64,000 nt of DNA from Microbacterium sp. EYE_78 (GCF_023149035.1 NZ_JAHXMY010000001.1:1302001-1366000), one strand, 5' to 3'. Positions 43,450 through 52,646 are shown, counted from the stretch's first letter. Translations and numbers: made by a program. Notes: generated by a model from the sequence alone, not told the origin.

Positions 43450-45332
43450 GCCCCTGCTCCCTTCGCGGCCAGCGGCGCCCGGGCGGGACCCTCGTCGAGG
43501 ATCGCGCCCAGCAGCGCCTGGGTGTACGGGTGGCGTGCCTGGTGGAAGATGCTCCGCACCGGCCCCTGTTCGACGAAGACGCCGTTCTGCATGACCGTCA
43601 CGCGGTCGCACAGGTCGGCGACGACCCCGAAGTTGTGCGTGACGAGGAGCATCGCCATGTGCCGCTCGGCCTGCAGGTCGCGCAGCAGGTCGAGCACTTC
43701 GGCCTGCACCGTCACGTCGAGCGCGGTGGTCGGCTCGTCGGCGATGATGAGGTCCGGGTCGGTCGAGACGGCGCCGGCGATCAGCACGCGCTGCGCCATG
43801 CCGCCCGAGACCTCGAACGGGTACGCGTCGAAGGTGCGCTTGGGCTGCGGGATCCCGACGCGTGCCAGCAGGTCGAGCGAGCGCTCCGTGGCATCCTTCT
43901 TCGACAGGCCGAGGTGTGCGCGCAGCGGCTCGACGAGCTGGCTCCCGATCGTGAACGACGGGTCGAGGTTGCTCATCGGCTCCTGCGGGATGTACCCGAT
44001 GCGCTTGCCGCGGATGCCGGCGTAGGTGCGATCCGACGCGTCGGCCAGCTCGGTGCCCTCGTAGAGGATCGAGCCGCCCGTGACGTGTCCGCCGCGGGGG
44101 AGGAGGCCGAGCACCGCGAACGCGGTCTGGGTCTTGCCCGATCCCGATTCGCCGATCAGGCCGTGCACCTCGCCCTTGCGGATGTCGAGCGAGACGCCGT
44201 GGACGACCTCGATGTGCGACCCGTCGGGCTGGTCGTAGCCGACGCGCAGGTCGCGCACTTCGAGCACCTTCTCGGTGGCCTTCGTCCGGCGGGAGTCGTC
44301 GGGATGCCGGATGGTGCCCTGGTCTTCGATCACCGGCAGCTCGTCGAGGTCCTCGATCGGCTCGCCGCCGCTCGTCGAGACCGACGTGGTGACGGCCGCG
44401 ACCGAACCCGTGGCGGTGGTCACGGCGCGACGACGCTTGCGACGGACCGAGACGGTGCGCTCGAGCTCGTCGCGCATGACGTTGGCGAGCAGGGTGAGCG
44501 CGATGCAGGTGAGGGCGATGGCGAGCGAGGGCCAGATGAGCAGGAGTGGCGTCCGGGCGATGTTCTTGAAACCGTCGTTCAGCATCGAACCCCAGGTGGG
44601 GACCTTCACGTCGCCGAGGCCGAGGAACTCGAGCCCGGACTGGATCGCGAGGGCGATGCCGGCGATGATCGCCGCCTGGATGATGATCGGCGCACGCACG
44701 ACCGAGAGGACGTGGCGCCCGATGATGCGGGTGTCGCTGAGGCCCGACACGCGCGCCGCGTCGACGTACAGTTCGCTGCGCACCGCGGTGACGGCGGCGT
44801 AGACGAGTCGGAAGAACGACGGCGCGAGCAGGATGCCGAAGATGAACATCGAGATCCAGACGGAAGGGCCGAGGACGGCCCGCGCCGCGAGCAGGATCAC
44901 GATGCCCGGCAGCGCCATGTTCAGCTCGGTGACCCACGTCGCGACCGCGTTGAACCAGCCCTGGTAGTAGCCGGCGATGAGGCCGCTGATGACGCCGATG
45001 ACGATCGCGACGACGACGGCCAGCAGCGCGGCCAGGACGCTCGTCTGGGTGGCGACGAGCAGGCGCGACCAGACGTCGCGACCGCTGCTGTCGGTGCCGA
45101 GCAGGTGCCCGCCGCCCGGGGCCGCGAGGACGTTCCGGATGTCGGCGTAGTTCGGGTCGAGGGGGGCGATCGCACTGCCGATGACGGCGATGACGACGAT
45201 CAGCAGCAGGAACAGGGCGGCTCCGACGCCGACGGGGCGCTTGAGGAGCCGTCGCGCGAGGTGCATGCGCACGGGCGCGGCATTGGCAGGCGGGAGGGAG
45301 AGGGCCGGGTTGGCCGCGGTTGCTTCGCTCAC
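43446..45332 (-). CDS. Fused ABC transporter permease (DppC) and ATP-binding protein (DppD)
   Basis: A 628-residue fusion. Residues about 1-300 are a DppC-type permease with a first membrane segment near residues 32-55 and the EAA-like loop YVDAARVSGLSDTRIIGRH. After a charged linker (RRKRRRAV, then an acidic stretch) residues about 345-620 are a DppD-type ATPase with Walker A GESGSGKTQ, signature VSGGMAQR and Walker B LIIADEP. Single-chain DppC-DppD proteins are known in actinobacteria. The GTG at 45332 overlaps the DppB stop (GTGA), and the downstream ATPase overlaps its own stop, so the importer is made stoichiometrically. Confidence 0.92.
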   Translation of the reverse strand: MSEATAANPALSLPPANAAPVRMHLARRLLKRPVGVGAALFLLLIVVIAVIGSAIAPLDPNYADIRNVLAAPGGGHLLGTDSSGRDVWSRLLVATQTSVLAALLAVVVAIVIGVISGLIAGYYQGWFNAVATWVTELNMALPGIVILLAARAVLGPSVWISMFIFGILLAPSFFRLVYAAVTAVRSELYVDAARVSGLSDTRIIGRHVLSVVRAPIIIQAAIIAGIALAIQSGLEFLGLGDVKVPTWGSMLNDGFKNIARTPLLLIWPSLAIALTCIALTLLANVMRDELERTVSVRRKRRRAVTTATGSVAAVTTSVSTSGGEPIEDLDELPVIEDQGTIRHPDDSRRTKATEKVLEVRDLRVGYDQPDGSHIEVVHGVSLDIRKGEVHGLIGESGSGKTQTAFAVLGLLPRGGHVTGGSILYEGTELADASDRTYAGIRGKRIGYIPQEPMSNLDPSFTIGSQLVEPLRAHLGLSKKDATERSLDLLARVGIPQPKRTFDAYPFEVSGGMAQRVLIAGAVSTDPDLIIADEPTTALDVTVQAEVLDLLRDLQAERHMAMLLVTHNFGVVADLCDRVTVMQNGVFVEQGPVRSIFHQARHPYTQALLGAILDEGPARAPLAAKGAGA

Positions 45333-46270
45333 GAGAGCCTCACCTTCGGGTTCAGAGCGGCCTGGGCGAGGTCGATCAGGAGGTTGACGATGACGACGAG
45401 GATCGCGAACGCGATCACGAGGCCCATCACCACGGGGATGTCGCCGAGCACGGTCGAGCGGACGCTCAGCTGACCCATTCCGGGGATGGAGAAGATCTGC
45501 TCGACGACGACGGCGCCGCCGAGGAGACCGACGAACTGCAGGGCGAGGACGGCGAGTGCCGGTCCGCCGGCGTTGCGCAGCACGTGCTTGTAGATGACGG
45601 ACCCTTCGGAGAGGCCGCGGGCGCGCAGCGTCCGGACGTAGTCGCGGGAGGTGGCGTCGATCACCGAGCCGCGCACCTGCACGGCGACCGAGGCGATCGC
45701 CCCGATCGAGAGGGCGATGATCGGCAGGGTGACCGATGAGACCCAGCCGCTGAACGACGTCGCGATCGGCACGTACCCGGTCGCCTTGAACCACTGCAGG
45801 TTGACGGCGAAGACGAGCACGAGGATCAGCGCGATGAGGAAGCCCGGCACCGCGAAGCCGATGAGCGAGAGGATCTGGATCGTCCCGTCGACGGCGCCGC
45901 CGCGACGGGCGGCGAGGACGCCGATGACGACGGCGATCACGGCCGAGATGAGGGTTGCGCCGAGGACGAGCGAGAGCGTGACCGCGAGGCGGTTCGTGAC
46001 GCTGACGCTGACCAGTTCGCCGGTGAACCAGCTCCGACCGAGGTTGCCCGTGATCGCGGAGGTCAGCCAGTCGGTGTACTGGGTGAGCAGCGGACGGTTG
46101 AGGCCGAGCTCCTCGGTCTTCTTGGCGACCGTCTCGGCGGTCGCGTTCTCACCGAGGATGCGGCGGGCGATGTCGCCGCCGCCTGCGTAGAGCAGGAGGA
46201 ACGCGACGGCGGAGATGACCGCGACGAGGACGACGCCGGACACGACGCGTCTGATGATGAATGACAGCAT
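45329..46270 (-). CDS. Opp-type ABC transporter permease (DppB type)
   Basis: A 313-residue permease: N-terminal membrane segment (residues 1-30), large external loop (GDIARRILGENATAETVAKK), then five more segments with the EAA-like loop YVRTLRARGLSEGSVIYKHV (about 205-225). The ATG at 46270 follows GGAAGG; an earlier in-frame start at 46318 lies in the intercistronic hairpin and has no family similarity. It forms the channel with the permease half of the downstream fusion. Confidence 0.93.
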   Translation of the reverse strand: MLSFIIRRVVSGVVLVAVISAVAFLLLYAGGGDIARRILGENATAETVAKKTEELGLNRPLLTQYTDWLTSAITGNLGRSWFTGELVSVSVTNRLAVTLSLVLGATLISAVIAVVIGVLAARRGGAVDGTIQILSLIGFAVPGFLIALILVLVFAVNLQWFKATGYVPIATSFSGWVSSVTLPIIALSIGAIASVAVQVRGSVIDATSRDYVRTLRARGLSEGSVIYKHVLRNAGGPALAVLALQFVGLLGGAVVVEQIFSIPGMGQLSVRSTVLGDIPVVMGLVIAFAILVVIVNLLIDLAQAALNPKVRLS

Positions 46271-46288
46271 GATGACCTTCCCGGGTGA

Positions 46289-46325
46289 CCGGCGGGTGGC
46301 AGGCGGGATGCCCGCCACCCGCCGG
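46289..46325 (-). terminator. Intercistronic hairpin between binding protein and permease
   Basis: A nested stem: CCGGCGGGT (46289-46297) with ACCCGCCGG (46317-46325), and inner GGCGGG with CCCGCC around an ATG loop. It is the second binding-protein/permease pair in the window with such a hairpin, suggesting differential expression within the operon. Confidence 0.65.
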
Positions 46326-46330
46326 ATCGA

Positions 46331-47860
46331 TCAGTTCTTCGGCGAGAAGTCGAAGATCGACGGGTAGGCGTTGGTCGGCCAGAAGGCCAGGTCCGTGTTC
46401 GTGTCCACGGCGAACGAGCCCTGGACGCGGAAGAACGGTGCGAACCAGGCCTGGTCGACGATGTACTTGTTGAGCTCCTTGACCGCGGCGGTCGCTTCTT
46501 CCTCGCTGCCGCGCTGGATCGTCTCGATGTAGCCGTCGACGGTGTCGTCCTGGTACTTGAAGGGGTTGAACGTCGCGCTCGGCGCGATCATGAAGTTGAT
46601 CAGCTGCCAGTCGGGGTTCTGCTCCAGGGCCATCCAGGTCGCCGGGTACTTCGGGGCGAGCATGTCGGTGATGAAGTTGCCCGTGCCGGGGTCGGTGTAG
46701 TTCACGGTGATCCCGATGTCGGAGAGCTGCTGAGCCACCAGGTCGAACGTGGTCTGGAAGGCCGGCGTCGACATCATGTTCAGCGTGAAGCCGTCGGGGT
46801 AGCCCGCGTCGGCGAGGAGGGCCTTGGCGGCATCCGGGTCGTAGGCGTAGGTGCCGTCGAGGGACTCGTCGTACGCCTCGGACGTGGCGGGGAAGACCTG
46901 CTCGGTCACCGTGCCGTACCCGGACTGCAGCGACTGCAGCAGCGCCTCGCGGTCGAAGGCCATGTTGATCGCCTGGCGCACCTTCACGTCGGCGAGCTCG
47001 GGGGCCATCGTGCCGGCGCGGTCGAGCAGCAGCAGGCCCTGGAAGTCGAGCTCGTTCGACTCGATGGTCCAACCGGCGCCCTCGACCTCGGCGATGGTGT
47101 TGTTGTCGGCGATCTTCGCACCGTTCGCCTCGCCCGCCTTGATGGCGTTGAGGATGGCGGTGGTGTCCTCCATCACGTTGATGGTGAGGTTCTCGTACTT
47201 GACCGCGTCGGCGTTCCAGTAGTCGGGGTTCGCCGTGTAGTTGTACGTGGTGCCGGTGACGCTCGACGCGGAGTCGAGGATGTAGGGACCCGAGCCGACG
47301 GGCGTGGTGGCCGAGTTCTCGTCGTCGAAGCTGGAAGGGGCCTGTACGAGGCCGGGAGCGATGGAGAGCAGGTTCTCGAGCGACGGGTCGGGTGCATCCT
47401 GCGTGATGGTCACCGTGGTCGCGTCGGGTGCCGCGAACTCCTTGCCGGCGAGGGTCGCCGCCTGCGGCGACGTGCCGTCGCGGAACCGCTCGAGACTGCC
47501 GACGACGGCCTCGGCGTCGAGCGGGGTGTCGTCGGTGAAGGTGACGTCGTCGCGGAGGGTCAGTGTGAGGACCGTGTTGTCCTCGTTGTACGACCACTCG
47601 GTCGCGAGGTTCGGCTGGATCTCGCCGGAGGAGTCCTTGCGGAGGAGCGTGTCGAAGACCGCCTCGAAGAACTCGCTGCGGTTGCCCCACTCGGCGCCGG
47701 CGCCGATGTCGTAGCTGGTCGGGGCCGCGATCGAGATGAGGGTCAGCCGGTCGGCCTTCCCCCCTTCACCGCCGGTGCCCGGGGTCTCACCGCCGGCGCA
47801 GCCGGCCAGTGCGAGTGCGGCGACGACGGCGACGGCTGCTGTGGCCTTCCATCGGAACAT
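46331..47860 (-). CDS. Opp-type ABC transporter solute-binding lipoprotein
   Basis: A family-5 solute-binding protein of 509 residues from the ATG at 47860, which follows GAGG by six bases; an in-frame ATG at 47872 has no ribosome site. The signal peptide ends in the lipobox LALAGC. Family motifs include the TPLDAEAVVGSLERF-like segment near residue 105 and NMAFDREALLQSL (about 300). It captures substrate outside the membrane for the DppB/DppC-type channel. Family 5 includes both peptide and oligosaccharide binders; the glycosidase neighbours favour a glycan. The operator-like AT-rich region at 47938-47978 lies upstream. Confidence 0.92.
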   Translation of the reverse strand: MFRWKATAAVAVVAALALAGCAGGETPGTGGEGGKADRLTLISIAAPTSYDIGAGAEWGNRSEFFEAVFDTLLRKDSSGEIQPNLATEWSYNEDNTVLTLTLRDDVTFTDDTPLDAEAVVGSLERFRDGTSPQAATLAGKEFAAPDATTVTITQDAPDPSLENLLSIAPGLVQAPSSFDDENSATTPVGSGPYILDSASSVTGTTYNYTANPDYWNADAVKYENLTINVMEDTTAILNAIKAGEANGAKIADNNTIAEVEGAGWTIESNELDFQGLLLLDRAGTMAPELADVKVRQAINMAFDREALLQSLQSGYGTVTEQVFPATSEAYDESLDGTYAYDPDAAKALLADAGYPDGFTLNMMSTPAFQTTFDLVAQQLSDIGITVNYTDPGTGNFITDMLAPKYPATWMALEQNPDWQLINFMIAPSATFNPFKYQDDTVDGYIETIQRGSEEEATAAVKELNKYIVDQAWFAPFFRVQGSFAVDTNTDLAFWPTNAYPSIFDFSPKN

Positions 47861-47937
47861 CTTTGTCCTCATTTCAGGTGGCGATACCCCTGCGGATCGC
47901 TCTGGCGTCGGACGCTAGCACCAATTCCGAGCGAGGA

Positions 47938-47978
47938 CTAGGTTTTCAAAACAAAAATCTAGTAATCGCTAGGTTTTC
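47938..47978. promoter_or_regulatory. Operator-like half-site cluster between the importer and TetR genes
   Basis: An AT-rich island in GC-rich DNA holds CTAGGTTTTC at 47938-47947 and again at 47969-47978 (31 bases apart, about three helical turns), with the inverted half AAAAATCTAG at 47953-47962 between them. It is the likely binding region of the divergently encoded TetR at 48036. Confidence 0.55.
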
Positions 47979-48035
47979 GTTATCGAACCGTGCAGACTGG
48001 CCCGGGACGGCCGCCGACGGGGATGGCCGGAGAGA

Positions 48036-48725
48036 ATGACGGTGATGACGAAGACGAGCACCACGCCGGCGCCCACGAGGCGCCCGCGCGGGACGTATGC
48101 CAAGACCGAGGCGACCCGACAGGCGATCCTGGATGCCGCGCTGGAGGTGTTCTCCGGGTCCGGCTACCGCGCGGGGTCGCTGCGCGAGATCGCGGTCCGC
48201 ACGGGCATGAGCGAGGCGGGCCTGCTCCACCACTTCCGCAACAAGAGCGCGCTCCTCGAGGCCGTCCTCGAGGAGAAGGACGAGCGGGCGAGGACGATCG
48301 TGCCCACCGGGTCTGACGACGGGGCGGCCGTGCTGCGCGGCCTCGTGGAGCTGGCCGAGTACAACGCCTCCATCCCCGGCGTCGTCGAGCTCTTCGCGAC
48401 CCTCTCGGCCGAGGCCACCGCGCCCGACCATCCCGCCCACGCCTACTTCGTCCGCCGCTACGAGTTCACGCGGTCGACCATCGAGCGAGCCCTCACCAAC
48501 CTCGAGCGGGACGGACGGCTGCGCCACGGCATGACGCCGCGCCGTGCCGCCATCACGATCATCGCCATGATGGACGGACTCCAGGTGCAGTGGCTGCTCG
48601 ACCGGTCCGTCCTCGACATGGCCGACGAGCTCCGCGCGCTGTTCATGACGTTCGCCGACATCGAGTGGCGTCCCGAGTCGTCCCGCGACGCGGATGAGGC
48701 ATCCCTCGTCGAGGCATCGTCGTGA
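48036..48725 (+). CDS. TetR family transcriptional regulator
   Basis: A 229-residue TetR regulator with a basic N-terminal arm and the HTH at about residues 22-70 (TRQAILDAALEVFSGSGYRA, GMSEAGLLHHFRNKSALL). The C-terminal domain is all-helical. The ATG at 48036 follows GGAGA; the one at 48045 is an alternative. It is divergent from the Opp-type importer and overlaps the GH2 gene by GTGA, so it probably controls both through the half-sites at 47938-47978. It resembles the TetR at 33797, suggesting duplication within the island. Confidence 0.9.
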   Translation: MTVMTKTSTTPAPTRRPRGTYAKTEATRQAILDAALEVFSGSGYRAGSLREIAVRTGMSEAGLLHHFRNKSALLEAVLEEKDERARTIVPTGSDDGAAVLRGLVELAEYNASIPGVVELFATLSAEATAPDHPAHAYFVRRYEFTRSTIERALTNLERDGRLRHGMTPRRAAITIIAMMDGLQVQWLLDRSVLDMADELRALFMTFADIEWRPESSRDADEASLVEASS

Positions 48726-51133
48726 CCAGGACGACCCTGCACGACGGCTGGACCGCCGGTCCGAAACTGGGCCCGTTCGAGTCTCCCGCGCCGGGCAGGG
48801 GTCCCGTCGAGGTCGTCCTGCCCCACGATGCGCTGCGGGACCTGCCGCGCTCGGCGGACGAGGTGCAGGGGGTGCATGCGGGCTACACGCCGGGCGGCGC
48901 GTTCGAGTACGTGCGCACGCTGGACGTGCCCGAGTCCTGGCGTGAGAAGACCGTCCGGCTCGAGTTCGAGGGCGTCTACCGTGACGCCGTCGTCTTCCTG
49001 AACGGCGAGGTCGTCGTCCACGAGGCGAACGGCTACGCCGGGTTCGTCGCCGAGCTCGACCCGTTCCTGCGCTTCGGTGAGCCCAACCGCCTGACCGTCG
49101 AGGCGAGGGCGCACCGCGACAGCCGGTGGTACAGCGGGGCGGGCATCTACCGCCCGGTGCACCTGGTGGTGTCCGAGCCCGTCCACATCCCGGCCCACGG
49201 TGTCGTCGTGACGACTCCCGACATCGACGCCGACCGTGCGGTCGTCGAGGTCGCCGTGACCCTCCGGAACGCGGCGCGGCACACCCGGCAGACGCGCGTG
49301 GACTGGGAGGTCGTCGATCCGGGCGGCGCCGTGGTGGCGGCGGGCACGTCGCCGGTGACGGTGCTCCCCGGTTCCGACGCCGTGGCCCGCGCCCGGCTCG
49401 CGGTCGCCGACCCGCAGCGCTGGCACCCCGACCGCCCCCACCTCTACGTCGCACGGACGACGGTGACGGATGCCGCCGGTGCGGCGCTCGACGAAGAGAC
49501 GACCACCTTCGGCATCCGGACCCTGCAGCTCGACCCCGCGCGCGGCCTGCGCATCGACGGCGAGGTCGTCAAGCTGCGCGGCGCCTGCGTGCACCACGAC
49601 AACGGACCGCTCGGCGCGGCCACGTTCGACGACGCGGAGGACCGCCGCGTGCGACTGCTGAAGGCCGCAGGGTTCAATGCCCTCCGGAGCGCGCACAACC
49701 CGATGAGCCGCGCGATGCTCGACGCCTGCGACCGCCACGGTCTGCTCGTCATGGACGAGCTCGCCGACGCGTGGACCCGCGCGAAGGCCCCGTTCGACGC
49801 GACGGTCACGTTCCCCGAGCGGTGGGAGCGCGATACCGCCGCCCTCGTGGCGAAGGACCGCAACCACCCGAGTGTGGTCATGTACTCCATCGGCAACGAG
49901 ATCCTCGAGCTCGGCACCCCCATCGGGTCGACGTGGAGCCGGCGCCTCGCGGAGCGCGTCCGCGCGCTCGACCCGACGCGGTTCGTGACGAACGGCATCA
50001 ACGGCATCATCGCCAACCTGCCGCGGATGGCCGAGGCGCGGGAGCAGGTCGAGGACGCGAACACGATGATGGCGAACATGGGCGAGCAGATGGGGCTCAT
50101 GAACGCCTCGCCGCTCGTGAGCGCCTCGATCGAGGAGTCCGCCGCTGTGCTCGACGTGGTCGGCTTCAACTACGCCGATTCGCGATACCGGCAGGATGCC
50201 GTCGACCACCCGAACCGCGTGATCGTGGGGTCCGAGACGTTCCCCGAGCGGATCGACGTGATGTGGGCGCTCGTCGAGGAACTGCCGCACGTCATCGGCG
50301 ACTTCACCTGGACCGGGTGGGACTACCTCGGCGAAGCCGGCATCGGCCGCGTCGACTACACCGACGTGCCCGGGTACGAACCGACCGGGACGGCCGGCCC
50401 GTACCCCTACCGCCTCGCGGAGTCGGGCGACCTCGACATCACCGGCCACCGCCGCACCATCTCGTACTACCGCGAGATCGTCTACGGCCTGCGCGCCGAC
50501 CCGTACATCGCGGTGCACCGTCCGCAGCACCACGGCCGACCGACCGCGACGACGCCGTGGTCGTGGACCGACACGGTGTCGACGTGGAGCTGGGATGCCG
50601 AATCCGGCACCCCCGTCACGGTCGACGTCTACGCCGATGCCGACGAGGTGGAGCTCCTCCTTGACGGGCGTGCGGTCGGGGTCGCCGCGGTCGGCGCCGA
50701 CAAGGCATTCCTGGCGCGCTTCGAGACGACCTGGCAGCCCGGCCAACTGGTCGCCGTCGCCCGCCGCGACGGGCTCGAGGTCGGTCGCCACGTCCTGCGC
50801 ACGGCCGGCACGCCTCGGCTGCACGCGCGCGCCGAACGCGACGAGGTCGCGGTCGGCGGGCTCGCCTTCGTCGGCATCACCCTCGCGGACGACGACGGCA
50901 TCGCCGTCGCCGACCGCGACCTGCCGGTCGAGGTCACGGTCTCGGGCCCGGCGGTGCTCGCCGGGCTCGGCTCGGGCCGGGCGCGTACCGAGGAGTCGTT
51001 CGGGGCATCCGCGTACACGACGTACGACGGACGGCTGCTGGCGGTCGTGCGCGTCGACGGCCCGGGCGAGGTCGTCGTCACGGTCGCCGCCGACGGGTAC
51101 GCACCCGTGTCGACGTCGGTGACCGGCGTCTAG
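48722..51133 (+). CDS. Glycoside hydrolase family 2 protein (beta-galactosidase-like)
   Basis: An 803-residue GH2 enzyme: N-terminal sugar-binding domain (AGYTPGGAFEYVRTLDVPES), immunoglobulin-like domain, TIM barrel with LRGACVHHDNGPLG (about 287-300), acid/base Glu in SIGNEILELG (about 395) and nucleophile Glu in VGSETFPERID (about 505). Two C-terminal beta domains follow, one DUF4982-like (TVDVYADADEVELLLDGRAV). No signal peptide. The GTG start overlaps the TetR stop. GH2 members act on beta-galactosides, glucuronides or other beta-glycosides; the exact sugar is not visible. It faces the glycan importer, consistent with a shared substrate. Confidence 0.9.
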   Translation: MTRTTLHDGWTAGPKLGPFESPAPGRGPVEVVLPHDALRDLPRSADEVQGVHAGYTPGGAFEYVRTLDVPESWREKTVRLEFEGVYRDAVVFLNGEVVVHEANGYAGFVAELDPFLRFGEPNRLTVEARAHRDSRWYSGAGIYRPVHLVVSEPVHIPAHGVVVTTPDIDADRAVVEVAVTLRNAARHTRQTRVDWEVVDPGGAVVAAGTSPVTVLPGSDAVARARLAVADPQRWHPDRPHLYVARTTVTDAAGAALDEETTTFGIRTLQLDPARGLRIDGEVVKLRGACVHHDNGPLGAATFDDAEDRRVRLLKAAGFNALRSAHNPMSRAMLDACDRHGLLVMDELADAWTRAKAPFDATVTFPERWERDTAALVAKDRNHPSVVMYSIGNEILELGTPIGSTWSRRLAERVRALDPTRFVTNGINGIIANLPRMAEAREQVEDANTMMANMGEQMGLMNASPLVSASIEESAAVLDVVGFNYADSRYRQDAVDHPNRVIVGSETFPERIDVMWALVEELPHVIGDFTWTGWDYLGEAGIGRVDYTDVPGYEPTGTAGPYPYRLAESGDLDITGHRRTISYYREIVYGLRADPYIAVHRPQHHGRPTATTPWSWTDTVSTWSWDAESGTPVTVDVYADADEVELLLDGRAVGVAAVGADKAFLARFETTWQPGQLVAVARRDGLEVGRHVLRTAGTPRLHARAERDEVAVGGLAFVGITLADDDGIAVADRDLPVEVTVSGPAVLAGLGSGRARTEESFGASAYTTYDGRLLAVVRVDGPGEVVVTVAADGYAPVSTSVTGV

Positions 51134-51182
51134 CGACCGCCCGCGCCCGGGGTGCGGCGCGGCATCCGTCTCACGCGGTGCC

Positions 51183-51244
51183 GTTCCGGGGGCGTATCTC
51201 GTCGCCTCGCGCCGACCTGCGCGGCAGGTTGCGTCCCCTGAGCG
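51183..51244. repeat. Intergenic inverted-repeat element, copy D
   Basis: Left arm GTTCCGGGGGCGTATCTCGT (from 51183, degenerate), right arm GGCAGGTTGCGTCCCCTGAG (51223-51242). It is between the convergent GH2 and MFS genes. The rest of the 169-base gap is GC-rich with no gene. Confidence 0.55.
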
Positions 51245-51302
51245 AGGGATGCCTCGCCCGCAGCGCGCCCGGCGCGACCCGCGCGCCCGGCCCGACCCGC
51301 GC

Positions 51303-52646
51303 TCAGCTCCGCGCGACGTCCTTCTGCTCGGGTAGGCGGATCGGCGTCGTCGCGGCGACCTCGTCGCTGAACTCCTCGGGGGCGACGACGGTGATCGGTC
51401 GGGTCTCGTCGATCGTGAGCGCGAATCGGCGCGACTCGTGCCGGTGCAGGCGGCCCGAGAGCAGCAGCCAGCCGCCGCCGACCGCGAAGGCGATGAGCGC
51501 GGCAGCGGCGCCGAGGAGGATCGCCGCCCGCGGGCCGAAGGCGTCGGCGGCCCAGCCCACGATGGGGGCGCCGAACGGCGTGCCGCCCATGAGGATGGCC
51601 ATGTAGAGCGCGAGGACGCGCCCGCGCAGCGCCGGCTCGGTCGTCGTCTGCACGTAGCCGTTCGCCGTCGTCAGGGTCGTCACGGTCGCGAAGCCGATGA
51701 GCATGAGCGTCGCGGCGTAGAGGATGTAGATCGGCATCGCCGCCGAGAGGGCCGACGCCACGGCGAACAGCCCGAGGCCGCCGATCACGAGCCGCAGGCG
51801 CGCGCGGTCCCGGCGGGCGGCCAGCAGCGCCCCGGCGAGTGAGCCGATCGCGAGGATCGAGCTGAGCACGCCGTAGCCGTCGGCCTCCTGGCCGAACTCG
51901 AGCGCCATCGTCGAGGCGAGGATCGGGAAGTTCATCCCGAACGCGCCGAGCAGGAACACCATCACGAACGTGACGATGAGGTCGGGTCGACCGCCGACGT
52001 AGCGCAGCCCGTCCGCCATGCGCGCGGCGCTCCGCAGTTTCGGCCGCGGAACGAGCTCGCCGGATCGGATGAGGATCAGCGCCACGAGCATGGCGAGGAA
52101 CGTGAGCGCGTTCAGCAGGAACACCCACCCGGTGCCGACGGCGACGATGACGAAGCCTGCGACGGCGGGGCCGATCATCCGCGCGGTGTTGAAGGACGCT
52201 GCGTTCAGGGCGACGGCGTTCGACGCGTTCTCGCGGGCGACGAGGTCGGAGACGAAGGCCTGCCGGGTCGGGTTGTCGAACGCGGCGACGACGCCGAGTC
52301 CGAACGCGAAGGCGTACATCGTCCAGAGGTTCATCGCGCCCAGCAGCAGCAGGATGCCGATGACGAGGCCGAGCAGCATGAGCAGTCCCTGGGTCAGGAA
52401 CAGCAGCTTCCGCCGGTCGAAGCGGTCGGCGACGAGGCCGGTGACCCCGACGAGCAGCAGCGGCGGCGCGAACTGCAGCGCCATGGTGATGCCCATGGCG
52501 GTCGCGTCGTTGTCGGTGAGCTGCGTGAGGACGACCCAGCTCAGCGCCGTCGCCTGCATCCACGCGCCGACGTTCGAGACGAGGGCACCGATGAACCAGA
52601 CGCGGTAGTTGAAGACCGAGAACGAGCGGAACATGGCGGAACTCAT
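51303..52646 (-). CDS. MFS transporter (enterobactin-exporter-like MFS_3 type)
   Basis: A 447-residue major facilitator with 12 predicted membrane helices and the loop 2-3 motif GLVADRFDRRKLL (about residues 68-80); FDNPTRQAFVSDL (about 124-136) is typical of the MFS_3/EntS group, which exports siderophores, drugs or other small molecules. A hydrophilic tail of about 50 residues follows the last helix. The ATG overlaps the MarR stop (ATGA), so the pair is one operon under MarR control. The substrate is unknown; a drug-like compound is the usual link for this arrangement. Confidence 0.9.
   Translation of the reverse strand: MSSAMFRSFSVFNYRVWFIGALVSNVGAWMQATALSWVVLTQLTDNDATAMGITMALQFAPPLLLVGVTGLVADRFDRRKLLFLTQGLLMLLGLVIGILLLLGAMNLWTMYAFAFGLGVVAAFDNPTRQAFVSDLVARENASNAVALNAASFNTARMIGPAVAGFVIVAVGTGWVFLLNALTFLAMLVALILIRSGELVPRPKLRSAARMADGLRYVGGRPDLIVTFVMVFLLGAFGMNFPILASTMALEFGQEADGYGVLSSILAIGSLAGALLAARRDRARLRLVIGGLGLFAVASALSAAMPIYILYAATLMLIGFATVTTLTTANGYVQTTTEPALRGRVLALYMAILMGGTPFGAPIVGWAADAFGPRAAILLGAAAALIAFAVGGGWLLLSGRLHRHESRRFALTIDETRPITVVAPEEFSDEVAATTPIRLPEQKDVARS

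Noticed and set aside
51183..51244. Reading the inverted repeat between GH2 and MFS only as a terminator
   Set aside because: Its right arm is nearly identical to the element at 31812, so a repeat family explains it better, although it may also terminate transcription.
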